From the NCBI RefSeq assembly GCF_002276045.1, contig NZ_NQMR01000045.1:1-48555 (forward strand): a stretch of 48,555 nt of DNA, given 5' to 3'. The notes beneath the pieces are model-generated. The model had not been told where the DNA came from and did not search any database. It worked only from the letters and a program-made list of their open reading frames with translations. The translations under genes and the position numbers were made by a program. Shown piece after piece: positions 26,002 through 35,546 of the stretch (position 1 is the first letter of the stretch; each line of letters opens with the position of its first letter). This DNA comes from Pseudoalteromonas sp. NBT06-2. Lineage in GTDB: Bacteria; Pseudomonadota; Gammaproteobacteria; Enterobacterales; Alteromonadaceae.

Positions 26002-26791
26002 TCAAATACAACTCCGCCATATCATCTAACTTAGCTTTAACTTCTTTCCAATTGGGCATTACCTGCGTGAGCAAACGCCAAAAACGGTCACTGTGGTTAT
26101 GTTCAGCAATATGGCAAAGTTCATGAAGGATCACGTAATCAATACACTCTTTAGAGGCTTTGATTAAATGTGGGTTAAGCATTAAGCTACCTTTTGTAGA
26201 ACAGCTTCCCCATTGTTTCTTCATCACCATAATACGAAATGAAGGTAAGCCTTTAACCCATGAGGCTTTAGGTAACATCGCTTGCAGTCTTTCATGGAAT
26301 ACAGCATTAGCCCGGTGGATATACCACTTATCTAAAAGTGCTTTTATTTTTACCGCCCGTTCATCACAGTCTTTTTTAAAAGTGACGGTTAATTTACCCC
26401 TGTGCAATTTCACCTTTGGTGTTAGCTCAGGATCTATAATCACTTTTAGTACATAGCGTCTACCTAAATAGAATTGTGTTTCACCACTTACATACTGTCT
26501 CGGCAACACATATTCCTGCTGAGTAGAGAACTCAACGATACTTTCCCAAATCCAACGAGCACGCTTTAACATAGCTTCTTGTATAGCTTCAGGTGTAGCA
26601 TCACTAGGTGCTGTTGCTACAACCCTTTGGTCAGGATGAACTTTTATCACTACCTTTCTAGCTTTAGCCTTTGAGTTGTTATCAACAACAGTGCGGCACG
26701 ATTCACTTAAACGAACGATGTCATAATTAATGACTTCTTCACCATAAACAAACTTACCTTGCTCTTGAGTCGTTTTACTTATTTCACTCAT
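25994..26791 (-). CDS. YgjP-like (SprT/DUF45-type) zinc metallopeptidase
   Basis: 265 aa. The C-terminal domain carries QWGSCS at about 193-198 and ILHELCHIAEHNHS, in which His223, Glu224, His227 and probably His233 form the zinc site. The following DRFW is typical of the YgjP/DUF45 group often found next to hsdR. The N-terminal 150 residues are beta-rich and include an RKVVIKVHPD segment. The partner function with type I R-M enzymes is not established; regulated proteolysis of a subunit is a hypothesis. Located 9 bp after hsdR and overlapping the nuclease-like gene. Confidence 0.85.
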   Translation of the reverse strand: MSEISKTTQEQGKFVYGEEVINYDIVRLSESCRTVVDNNSKAKARKVVIKVHPDQRVVATAPSDATPEAIQEAMLKRARWIWESIVEFSTQQEYVLPRQYVSGETQFYLGRRYVLKVIIDPELTPKVKLHRGKLTVTFKKDCDERAVKIKALLDKWYIHRANAVFHERLQAMLPKASWVKGLPSFRIMVMKKQWGSCSTKGSLMLNPHLIKASKECIDYVILHELCHIAEHNHSDRFWRLLTQVMPNWKEVKAKLDDMAELYLNE

Positions 26792-26800
26792 TTACTTAAG

Positions 26801-29800
26801 CTACCCACGAGATAATCCTAGACGAGTGATTTTAAGCACTTCTTCAATTAGCTTCTGAGCACTCTCAATACCAAAGTCAGCAAATAGCATTGGAAGTAGT
26901 TTTACACTAATCGCGTTTTCAATTTCACCAGGGTTTATCGAAAATTCAGCAACTGCTGTTTTAACCACATCGTCGATATCAAACGCATATTGCACTAATT
27001 TATCTTCATCGATATTGCCGCTCGTTAGTACACCATCTTTAAAAAGGTGCTTAAACAAGCCAAAGTATGCCTGAGCATGTTTGTTTTGTTTTCCATCAGC
27101 ATCAGTGAATGCTTCAGGCATGCCTTCAACCTTGCGCTCTTTCACTTCTTGTTCAAAATCAGCAAACAATATGTATTGCTTAACGGGTGCATCAAACATC
27201 GCTTTAGTTTCGTCAATCGCTTTCTTGAGTAAATTAGAGAAGTATTCTTGAGCATATGGGTCATCAGCAAGATCTTGTTCAATCATCTTAGTGATGCGGC
27301 CGGTGATTTTATCTGTTTGGTTACGAGCTTCATCATCAGTTAAGTCTTGCGGCTTAACATCTTTCCCTAAATTACCAACCAAATACGCGCCATCAGGCTC
27401 TTTAACTTCAATACCTGCGATATGTTTATCTAATAATTGGCGTATATCTTCTGCATAAACATCATAATCTACCGTTTCGTTCGCATCTTCACGTACCTGT
27501 TTACGAAGGTTAACGAACATTTTTAGTGTTTCTTTTAAATGATCACGAGAGCCTTTAGCCGATGCAGGGCCGTCAAAGCTTTTGTCATCAAAAAAGGTTG
27601 CTGACTGTAATGCGACTTTCATGCAGTTTGAAAATGCCGTTAATGCGGAATAAAACTCATCTCTTTTCTTAAGGTTTTTATCTAACAACTGCCCCTGAAC
27701 ATCTTCTATTTTTGGGGTAAGAGCCTGTCTAAGTGCTGCATGGTCTTTCTTGTTTGGCACCCCTTCAAAAATCGCCCATAAATCGTTATATAAACCTGGT
27801 AACTTTTTGTATTCCGTATCCATACGGTTATACAAACCTTTGAGGTCATCAACGTCAAAACCATTTTGATTGCGTTCTGCCAGTTCTTGATACTTTTCAA
27901 TGGTCATATCGAGTTCTTTCAAAATGCCACGGTAATCAATTAAGTAACCAAACTGTTTCTTGCTGTGTAGCCTATTTACACGAGCAATAGCTTGAATCAA
28001 ACTATGTTCTTTTAGTGGTTTATCGATATATAGAACTGTATTTTTCGGTTCATCGAAGCCCGTTAGTAGCTTATCAACAACAATCATGATATCTGGGCCA
28101 TCATCTTTGCTGAAATCTTCAATTATTGATTTGGTGTATGCTTTTTCATCTTGTCCGAAGGAGTCAGCAACATTGCCTTTCCACCAGTTCTGCACAATAT
28201 CCTTACTTTCTTGATCTACCGCCTCGTGCCCCTCACGAGTATCAGGAGGCGACATTGCAACAACAGAGGTAACTTTACCTATTTTATCTAAAGCTTCTTT
28301 ATAGCGAATAGCAGACGCTTTAGAATCGCAAGCGAGTTGGCCTTTTAAACCTTGTTTCTTAAAGTTTTGAAAATGATCAGAAATATCATGTGAAATTAGC
28401 TCAATACGGCCTTCAGTTTGATAGATTTGGCCTTTTTGTGAAAACTTCTTCTTTAAGTCCGTTCTCTGCCTTTCTGTTAGTTTTTCAGTTATACGATCAA
28501 ACCAAGCATCAATAGCTTTGTCATTCACGTTTAAATCAGCAATACGCTCTTCATAGAGCAATGGTGTTACCGTTTGGTCTTCAACTGCCTGTTGCATAGT
28601 GTAAGAGTGAATAATCGAGCCAAATTTATTTTCGGTTTTATCATCTTTAAGTAATGGAGTACCTGTGAATGCAATAAACGCTGCCTTTGGCAAGGTTTGC
28701 AGCATACGAATATTATTTTCACCATTTTGGCTTCGATGTCCTTCATCAACCAATACCAAAATGTTAGGGCTATCGTTGTAGCACTCATCATATTTTATTG
28801 CAGAGCCAAACTTATTGATGATTGAAAAGATAACTCGCTCATTACCTTTACCAATTTGCTGTGCTAAACGTTTGCCTGATGTCGCCATCGCATCTTTTTT
28901 ATCGCGTTCAGTTAATACGCCACCAGAAGCAAATGTTCTACTTAACTGATCTTCAAGATCTACTCGGTCAGTCACAATAACCACTCGGCATTGAGCAAGC
29001 TCTTGTAACCAAATAAGTGCCTTTGACAAGAAAACCATCGTGAAAGACTTACCACTTCCGGTGGTATGCCAGATTACACCGCCATTTCTAGCTCCTGGTC
29101 GAGTACCTGTTTCATCAAAGCTAGTAATACGTTCTACTAAAGATTTAATACCAAACACCTGCTGATAACGAGCCACAATCTTACCTGCTTTCTTATCAAA
29201 CAATGTATATAAGCGAGTCATTTCTAACAAACGTTCAGGTTTAAGAAGGCTAACAATCAGCCTATCTTGACCAGTTACCGCAAGCTCACCACCCGCTAAT
29301 AATGATAAATACTCGTCTTTAGCTGCGGCTGGACGGTGCGCAAAAATCGCATCTAATTGCTCTGCACTTAGACCTGCATTTTTTAACCGAGAAAATTCAT
29401 CTTCAACTATTTCTTCTTCTTTCCACTTAGCCCAGAATTTCTCAGGCGTGCCGCATGTGCCGTACAAACCGTCATGACCATTAACAGCCAGTAATAACTG
29501 GCTATAAGCAAATAAGTGAGGGACTTCAGCTTGGCCTTGATTACGGATTTGCTGCGACACTGCTTCATTTAATGTTGATTTACCTTCAGTAGATGAGTCT
29601 GGACGTTTTGCTTCAATTACTACCCAAGGTAGCCCATTTACAAAACAGACAATGTCAGGAATTCGATTTCCTGTACCTTCAGCGTTTTGCACCACCATCT
29701 CTTCAGTAAAGTGAAAGTAGTTGTTCTTTGTGTTTTGCCAGTCAATCAACTGAATAGTTGGTGAGGCTTTTCTACCATCAATAAACTCAGTGACGCCGAC

Positions 29801-30127
29801 ACCATACATCAAGGCGTTGTATAACTTCTCATTTGCACCTTTTAGCCCTTCATTCATCGCAGGGTTAAGTTCATGCATGATCTTATCAATAGCGGCATCT
29901 GATAGTTTGTGGTCTTTACCTGCGAACGGGAAGGTTTGTTTACTTAAAAACTCACGTATAACAGGCAATAACATTACCTGACCAGTTGATTTATCCGCTA
30001 TAGAGTTCCCCCTAGCTTTTTCGCAACCACGAGGAGGAATAAACGAGTACCCAAGTTTACTTAGCAGAGTAAGGGCTGGGATTTTCGAGCTAAACTCTTC
30101 CTTGAAGTTTGCTAAACTTATAGTCAT
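26801..30127 (-). CDS. hsdR: Type I restriction enzyme R subunit (HsdR)
   Basis: 1108 aa, the ATP-dependent translocase and nuclease subunit that cuts unmethylated DNA when complexed with HsdM and HsdS. The N-terminal nuclease domain shows RIPD with Asp158 and VIEAK with Glu172 and Lys174. The motor has Walker A TTGSGKS at 355-361, DEGH at 461-464, a TGTP motif near 490 and a motif-VI-like QAIARVNR further on. The C-terminal 350 residues are helical, as expected for the subunit-binding part. All key residues are present, so it should be active. The ATG overlaps the stop of the ATPase gene by 4 nt (ATGA), which ties the inserted cassette to hsdR translation. Confidence 0.95.
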   Translation of the reverse strand: MTISLANFKEEFSSKIPALTLLSKLGYSFIPPRGCEKARGNSIADKSTGQVMLLPVIREFLSKQTFPFAGKDHKLSDAAIDKIMHELNPAMNEGLKGANEKLYNALMYGVGVTEFIDGRKASPTIQLIDWQNTKNNYFHFTEEMVVQNAEGTGNRIPDIVCFVNGLPWVVIEAKRPDSSTEGKSTLNEAVSQQIRNQGQAEVPHLFAYSQLLLAVNGHDGLYGTCGTPEKFWAKWKEEEIVEDEFSRLKNAGLSAEQLDAIFAHRPAAAKDEYLSLLAGGELAVTGQDRLIVSLLKPERLLEMTRLYTLFDKKAGKIVARYQQVFGIKSLVERITSFDETGTRPGARNGGVIWHTTGSGKSFTMVFLSKALIWLQELAQCRVVIVTDRVDLEDQLSRTFASGGVLTERDKKDAMATSGKRLAQQIGKGNERVIFSIINKFGSAIKYDECYNDSPNILVLVDEGHRSQNGENNIRMLQTLPKAAFIAFTGTPLLKDDKTENKFGSIIHSYTMQQAVEDQTVTPLLYEERIADLNVNDKAIDAWFDRITEKLTERQRTDLKKKFSQKGQIYQTEGRIELISHDISDHFQNFKKQGLKGQLACDSKASAIRYKEALDKIGKVTSVVAMSPPDTREGHEAVDQESKDIVQNWWKGNVADSFGQDEKAYTKSIIEDFSKDDGPDIMIVVDKLLTGFDEPKNTVLYIDKPLKEHSLIQAIARVNRLHSKKQFGYLIDYRGILKELDMTIEKYQELAERNQNGFDVDDLKGLYNRMDTEYKKLPGLYNDLWAIFEGVPNKKDHAALRQALTPKIEDVQGQLLDKNLKKRDEFYSALTAFSNCMKVALQSATFFDDKSFDGPASAKGSRDHLKETLKMFVNLRKQVREDANETVDYDVYAEDIRQLLDKHIAGIEVKEPDGAYLVGNLGKDVKPQDLTDDEARNQTDKITGRITKMIEQDLADDPYAQEYFSNLLKKAIDETKAMFDAPVKQYILFADFEQEVKERKVEGMPEAFTDADGKQNKHAQAYFGLFKHLFKDGVLTSGNIDEDKLVQYAFDIDDVVKTAVAEFSINPGEIENAISVKLLPMLFADFGIESAQKLIEEVLKITRLGLSRG

Positions 30128-32052
30128 GCTGCTTGTCCTTCTTGTCCTTCTTGTCCTTCTTGCTCTTGTTGCTCATCTGCTTCCACTAAAACCTCTAACT
30201 GAACAAACAACTCTCTTAGTGATGGATAAAGATCGTTAATGTCATTTAAAAACTCAATATAAGCGAGAAAAAGCTTTGAAGATATTTCTTCATCATCATT
30301 GGAAGTACGAATAAACAATGAACGACCTAGACTTTCTTCTAGCTTAGTTACAAATAGACTTATAAATGGTTTTGACATTACCAAAGCCGTTTGAAAATTG
30401 CCGTCTATAGTCCAAGAGCGCATAACATCGGCATACTCTAGATTTGAAAACTCTGGTCTATTCCTTTTTTGACCATTAAATCTACTCTCTACAGTTTGGT
30501 TTAAATCTGAATGAATATCACTGATAGGCTGTAAGATAGAGTCATGTAAAATCGTATCGACTCGTCTATTTACATCAGCTTCTGGTAAATAATCGACAAA
30601 AGTATAAATAAATCGCTTTAAAATTATTATGTCGGAAAATAACACTGATTCGACACAATATCCTGTATGGCTGAACGGGTTACAACGTTTACCCTGAATT
30701 TGTCTCTTCAGTTCACTATCAACTTCATTAGTTGAAAAATCTCTATCAAAAATAACATTCCAAGTTTTCCCTCTTAAAATAGAGGTCAGTGTTCGTTTGT
30801 TATATTCAACTTTTTGAAGAATGTTATCTTTACCTCTTAACGGAAAAAATGATACATCAGATAAACAACCGCTAACTTCAGTGATATCTTTTAGTTTTAC
30901 ATTAATAGCCTTTAAATACTCTGCATCATCATTTCCTTCCACGAAAGCGATATGCTTGGCTTGGTTTAGATGCTCTAACGATAGAATTACGCCACCTAAT
31001 GCTCGCTTGATAGTATCAAAGCTTCGGTGTTCTATTGGAATAAGCTGCTTGTCAGCCTTCGCTTCTTCACTAAGAAAGAATACTTCTCCTTCCCCTGCAT
31101 TAGTAACAAACTGGTCATTATGGCTAATAATAAAAAACTGATTATCAAGAATACTTCGCAAATGACTAATAAGGTTTGATTGTAATTTAGTATGAATATG
31201 CGAGTCTGGCTCATCTACAAGTAACAGTTTTAATGGAGCATCTAGAAACTCTATAGTTGATAGGATTTCTACTATTTGTAAAAAACCACTGCCTTGTAAA
31301 TGTAAGTCTTGCTTTTTACCTGCACCTATAGTGACTTTGATCGAAACAAATTCATCAGTTCTTGCACGTGTCTTAGGCGGTAAATCGAATTTAACTGTTT
31401 TATCTAATATCTTTGTTATTGCTTCTTCTAGCTGCTCTATAGATTCTCGTTTAGCAATGATCTTATTTCTCAAAACTTCGTGAGAGATACCTTTCTGTAT
31501 TTTTTTGGTGACCTGAGCGTCATTCAAATAAGGTTCGTATTGTAAAACACCAGCAACGGGCCTTGTTTGATATATGAATATTGCTTCATCTAGTGTCTTG
31601 CCATCAGCCACAATTTTTTCAGCAAAACTAGAGAATTGATTTTGCTCTATAGGTTGAATCCGAAAAAATGCATTTGAAATAGAAGTAGGTCGTGAAATCT
31701 TAAACCCAAGATTAAATTGCTCACCATCAACGCATAAAGTAACAGTTATTTCTGCATTTCTTGTTCGGCCTGAATGAAAAAATAAATCATTATCACTAGT
31801 AAGTCTTAGAAAATCTAACTCTTGATAATTAACATAACGGCTAGTCGAATTTCGAACTTTATAAAAACCTTTTCTTGAAGCTAAAATGAATGCTTCATAG
31901 CACTTTTCCCATAAATGAATGCCTTCAAATATTGTAGATTTACCTGCGCTATTCTCACCAATGATTATGTTAAAGCTGTTATTTGGTGAAATAGTTAAAT
32001 CTTCAAAAGATTTAAAGTTTTTTAGTTGGATCTCACTCAATCGTATTTGCAT
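30124..32052 (-). CDS. OLD-family-like ATPase with TOPRIM nuclease domain
   Basis: 642 aa. The N-terminal ABC/SMC-like ATPase shows GENSAGKST at 32-40, a signature-like GSGFLQIVE near 254, Walker B LLLVDEPDSH with Asp280-Glu281, and an H-loop IISHND at 309-314. A TOPRIM domain follows with FVEGNDD (Glu372) and NVIFDRDFS with the Asp436-x-Asp438 pair, the metal-binding set of OLD nucleases. This layout occurs in phage-defence proteins such as GajA. The tail is a Gln/Gly/Glu repeat encoded by a 9-nt tandem repeat. It is the third gene of a cassette inserted between hsdS and hsdR: start overlaps the preceding stop by 1 nt, stop overlaps hsdR by 4 nt. A DNA-sensing nuclease effector is likely. 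Confidence 0.85.
   Translation of the reverse strand: MQIRLSEIQLKNFKSFEDLTISPNNSFNIIIGENSAGKSTIFEGIHLWEKCYEAFILASRKGFYKVRNSTSRYVNYQELDFLRLTSDNDLFFHSGRTRNAEITVTLCVDGEQFNLGFKISRPTSISNAFFRIQPIEQNQFSSFAEKIVADGKTLDEAIFIYQTRPVAGVLQYEPYLNDAQVTKKIQKGISHEVLRNKIIAKRESIEQLEEAITKILDKTVKFDLPPKTRARTDEFVSIKVTIGAGKKQDLHLQGSGFLQIVEILSTIEFLDAPLKLLLVDEPDSHIHTKLQSNLISHLRSILDNQFFIISHNDQFVTNAGEGEVFFLSEEAKADKQLIPIEHRSFDTIKRALGGVILSLEHLNQAKHIAFVEGNDDAEYLKAINVKLKDITEVSGCLSDVSFFPLRGKDNILQKVEYNKRTLTSILRGKTWNVIFDRDFSTNEVDSELKRQIQGKRCNPFSHTGYCVESVLFSDIIILKRFIYTFVDYLPEADVNRRVDTILHDSILQPISDIHSDLNQTVESRFNGQKRNRPEFSNLEYADVMRSWTIDGNFQTALVMSKPFISLFVTKLEESLGRSLFIRTSNDDEEISSKLFLAYIEFLNDINDLYPSLRELFVQLEVLVEADEQQEQEGQEGQEGQAA
30132..30167. 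repeat. 9-nt tandem repeat in the 3' end of the ATPase gene
   Basis: Three perfect units of CTTGTCCTT and a fourth imperfect one. On the coding strand this gives repeated Glu-Gly-Gln at the protein C-terminus. Because the unit is a multiple of three, copy-number changes would alter tail length without shifting the frame. Confidence 0.8.
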
Positions 32053-33800
32053 TATTTAATTCCCTCAGCGCTTTTTTGGCTACCAGCTTCTTCTTGTTCT
32101 GTTCTCTGCTTATAAATATCGATAATAAAATGCATTGGTACGGGCAACCTGTAATGCCTACATCCAGTTAAGATAATCGGCCAAAAAGAAAATTGAAAAG
32201 CAGACATATCATAAACTTTATTTGATTGGTCGCACTCATTAACCAACTGTTTAATCAACTCTTCTGGCTCTTCAGTCACGCAAACATCAGATAACGTTGC
32301 ACCATGCACTTTATCGAAACGGTAAAAGTGTTCTTCGGAAGACTCATCAAGAAAATACACTTGAAAGTTACAGTGCGGTAAAAATTCTTCTTTAATTTTT
32401 TTAACTATTTCATATGGTTCTGTAACCCCCATAATTGCTGAAAAGGTAGATATATAGGGGTACAGTATTGCCCCCTTAGTAACACTCTTTCTATACTCTT
32501 CGGTTTTATCAATGGGGTGTTCTATTAATTCAGCATAGCTTTGAATTGTAGTTGGGTATTTATCACCAATCTTAAACATTTGATATATCTCTCGGGACAT
32601 ATTGCTTAACCAAGAGTTGATATCACGCCAATGTTTATGATCGAGAGAAAGGAACCAAAGAGCTAATACTAAATCGATAGCTTGCTCATCTTTGTATGGT
32701 GTAAACAAAATAGGATTGTTTACGATTAACTGCTTAATGCTATCTTGATATTTAGTTACTGCTTCTGAAAAAAATCTTCCAGCTTCTACATTTTCATCAC
32801 TAACTTGGCTTAAATACCAGTATGACCAACAACCAGTTAGGGCTAACCTACCTAACACATCGAACAACTTTAAGTTTACATCTGTGGAACAAGACGGATT
32901 TACTGCATGTGATAAAGCATACAAGTTATTGCAATGAGGTATTATTTTTTCTTCAATGTACTGATTTGATACTTGTAAATTTAACTTAAGAATTGAATCC
33001 AAAGTTGTCATTGTTGAAACTGCTACCTTGTTTTTTTTGCCAAACGCAAACTTTGCTGCTTCCCAGGCATTTAGCATCGTAAACTCTGCTGATAGAAATG
33101 CGCTCTCTAGGTTATCCTCATCTCTGCACCATGAGTATAAAATCCAAAGGCATAAATATAATTGGCGAATACCCGTTAAAATATCTTTTGGCTTTTTATC
33201 ATCAGTACAAGTGAGACTAATGGCAAGCTGGCTAAAGTGTTTGAAAGACACTTCTGGCTCGTCAATCATCGCCAATGACTTGCGAAGTAAACTGCGACAG
33301 TTCTTAGGTAACAGTTCCTCACGAAGCATATGTTGCTCGACTAAATCAGCAAGCCTGTCACCATTCCATTCAGAAAAACTTAAATCATCTGCTTTTAATT
33401 TGCCTAAAAACATGCTTACGTTAGATCTTACTTCTTCTTTAACTTCACCACCAAAACATAAACAAATTTCAACAGGACTTTCATTGTACTCAGCTGGAAT
33501 ACGGGTCGGAATGAATACATCAATAATTTCATTAATGGACGGGCGTAAGTCTTGTGGATTTGCACTGTCCCAATCCCTACGGTCTAAATCGCCAGACTTT
33601 ACCGAAAATAAATATACCTTACTTTCTGATTCACTAGACAACTTACCAAAAGCACCAACATCCACACCATATTGTCTGCTGCCAACACCTGGTTTCAAGA
33701 AAACTTCTAAGCCCATTTGTGATAGTAAATCAGGTAATAAAGCATCCAATTCGCCTCGTTCTTTCAAAGAGGCTAAATATTGTCTTATCACTAATTTCAT
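32052..33800 (-). CDS. Protein with N-terminal PD-(D/E)xK-like domain, second gene of the cassette
   Basis: 582 aa. The first 150 residues look like a restriction-endonuclease fold: QMGLEVFLKPGVGSRQYGVD with Asp47, then a strand VYLFSVKSGD with Lys68. The residue two before that lysine is serine instead of the usual Glu or Gln, so the domain may bind rather than cut DNA. The remaining 430 residues are helical and contain several tryptophan-rich helices. The start at 33800 is chosen over 33809 because GGAGGG then lies 9 nt upstream and the start overlaps the preceding TGA as ATGA. No known system match was recognised. It acts in the context of the OLD-like ATPase and the helical-repeat protein. 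Confidence 0.65.
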   Translation of the reverse strand: MKLVIRQYLASLKERGELDALLPDLLSQMGLEVFLKPGVGSRQYGVDVGAFGKLSSESESKVYLFSVKSGDLDRRDWDSANPQDLRPSINEIIDVFIPTRIPAEYNESPVEICLCFGGEVKEEVRSNVSMFLGKLKADDLSFSEWNGDRLADLVEQHMLREELLPKNCRSLLRKSLAMIDEPEVSFKHFSQLAISLTCTDDKKPKDILTGIRQLYLCLWILYSWCRDEDNLESAFLSAEFTMLNAWEAAKFAFGKKNKVAVSTMTTLDSILKLNLQVSNQYIEEKIIPHCNNLYALSHAVNPSCSTDVNLKLFDVLGRLALTGCWSYWYLSQVSDENVEAGRFFSEAVTKYQDSIKQLIVNNPILFTPYKDEQAIDLVLALWFLSLDHKHWRDINSWLSNMSREIYQMFKIGDKYPTTIQSYAELIEHPIDKTEEYRKSVTKGAILYPYISTFSAIMGVTEPYEIVKKIKEEFLPHCNFQVYFLDESSEEHFYRFDKVHGATLSDVCVTEEPEELIKQLVNECDQSNKVYDMSAFQFSFWPIILTGCRHYRLPVPMHFIIDIYKQRTEQEEAGSQKSAEGIK

Positions 33801-35539
33801 GAGGTACATCCCTCCGCTTTAAACTGCCAGATCATATTTTCTAAACCGTGTGGGTCAAGATTGTGCATTGATGCAAACTCAAATGATGTACTGATTTCAC
33901 TAAGTGGAACTTCCTGACGGGTCTTTTGCTCACCATGATGTATATAGTGAATCGACTTGTTTCCATAGAGCAATACTGACTCATTTCCACCTAACAAAGA
34001 GGTAAAAATCGACTTTTTTCTAGCCTGTTTCATAGATTCATTCATTAGCTTATTGTGATGCCGCCAATATGTATGCCTATCTTGCTGGCTAGGGCTTAAT
34101 TCGTTTATTTTAAAAGCTGCTTTTACTGATGCTTGGTATTCTTTGTATTCAGATAGCACATCCGTTGCAAGCTGTTTAACCCTGTGTTCTTTTGACCCAT
34201 TCAATGCTTCCAAATGATCTCGAATACTTCCTGGGTAACTTACACAGAGAGGGTGAAAAATAAGTTGCTGAATATCTGCTAATTCATCATCAGGAGCATT
34301 AAGAACTAACGACTCAATTAAGCTAATTGCTGTTTTAGGCTGATTGAAGAACCACCCACAAGCTTTTCTCGCTAAGAAAAGGTGTACGCCTTTGCTTTCT
34401 TTGGCTACGAGGGCACGATCAAAGCCAATAGAAATGCCTTTGTCTAAATCACGAAGAAGGTCAAAAGCGTATTTCCCTAGCTTAATTCTTTTTGATAACA
34501 ACCATCTTGTAAGTAATGCGGATAGGTGAGTATCTCGGTGGTTATGTAGTTCTCGAACAAAACTATCAAAATACTTTACTGATAATTTGTACTCGCTTAA
34601 TTCGAAAAAACGCTCTAAAAAAAGCACACAATCATCGAATCGATTGCTTTTTAGTAGTCTATCCAAAGCAAAGTCAACATTATTGATAGTGCCTTTGTTT
34701 TCAGGTTTGGTATAACAGCAAATATTCAACAAATTAGGTTCAACATTACTGCTTACCTTTTTTTCGTCATAAAACAATATTTCTGAAGCAGCATGAATAT
34801 AACGATCATCTAAGTGATCTGAATGCGTGTTTAAAAAATCTAAGAACAAGCATTCTAAATCATCAGACTGAGAAACAACGGTAAACATCGCTCGCATTGA
34901 TGTAGCCAAAATCAAATCAGTTGGTGAAGAAATGGATGATTTAGTGATAGCTATTGCAACTGGTTCCAAGAGCGTTTTGTCTTGGAAGTTAATTCTACCC
35001 AATGCAAAAATGGCTCTTTGTATAATTAACTCATTTTCATGAGTAAGCAGTTCAATAGCTTGATTTACATAAGTAACTTCATCATTACTTGCACCTGCTT
35101 CAATAGCAGTAGTTAAATGGTCAAAGTCTTCATCAATATTGGTTAAAGCTATATCCAAAAGAGCTTTGGCTCTATCATCACCCTTTATACAGAACTCTTT
35201 GAATGGTGACATTAGTGTGTAAGCGAAACCATCTTGACCAGCTTCTAGCGTAAGATGCTTCACACATTGAGCTACGCCTTTTACCGGAGCATTTATATCA
35301 GGTAAAACCTCTTCAAAAACTCGCCTTACTGAAAAGAAATCATGATTTTCAGGTGTGTTTTTAAAATTTTGAAATAACCCTATAAGGTTCAAATTTCCAT
35401 CATTATGTAATTCAGCCAACGTGCTTGGTAGAAGCTTTTCATCTTTTCTGTCTTGATAGTAAATGTCTTGGATGAACTCAAAAAAGTTGCCATCCTCATT
35501 AGCTATTAATAGTTTTTCTTTAAGCTCATCCATAATCAT
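33797..35539 (-). CDS. Helical-repeat (HEAT-like) protein, first gene of the cassette
   Basis: 580 aa, almost entirely alpha-helical. Repeated antiparallel helix pairs of HEAT/ARM character are clearest at about 150-250 (for example LIIQRAIFALGRINF). The C-terminal 70 residues turn to beta-type sequence with LLGGNESVLLYGNKSIHYIH. No catalytic motif is visible. It could be the scaffold or sensor of a three-component module with the PD-(D/E)xK-like and OLD-like proteins. It begins 7 bp after hsdS with AGGA in front of the ATG, and ends overlapping the next gene (ATGA). Confidence 0.6.
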   Translation of the reverse strand: MIMDELKEKLLIANEDGNFFEFIQDIYYQDRKDEKLLPSTLAELHNDGNLNLIGLFQNFKNTPENHDFFSVRRVFEEVLPDINAPVKGVAQCVKHLTLEAGQDGFAYTLMSPFKEFCIKGDDRAKALLDIALTNIDEDFDHLTTAIEAGASNDEVTYVNQAIELLTHENELIIQRAIFALGRINFQDKTLLEPVAIAITKSSISSPTDLILATSMRAMFTVVSQSDDLECLFLDFLNTHSDHLDDRYIHAASEILFYDEKKVSSNVEPNLLNICCYTKPENKGTINNVDFALDRLLKSNRFDDCVLFLERFFELSEYKLSVKYFDSFVRELHNHRDTHLSALLTRWLLSKRIKLGKYAFDLLRDLDKGISIGFDRALVAKESKGVHLFLARKACGWFFNQPKTAISLIESLVLNAPDDELADIQQLIFHPLCVSYPGSIRDHLEALNGSKEHRVKQLATDVLSEYKEYQASVKAAFKINELSPSQQDRHTYWRHHNKLMNESMKQARKKSIFTSLLGGNESVLLYGNKSIHYIHHGEQKTRQEVPLSEISTSFEFASMHNLDPHGLENMIWQFKAEGCTS

Positions 35540-35546
35540 TTAATTC

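Noticed and set aside
33028..33822. 264-codon open frame antisense to the PD-(D/E)xK-like gene
   Set aside because: The opposite strand has motifs, ribosome site and coupled overlaps; the antisense frame has a serine- and lysine-rich composition typical of a shadow.
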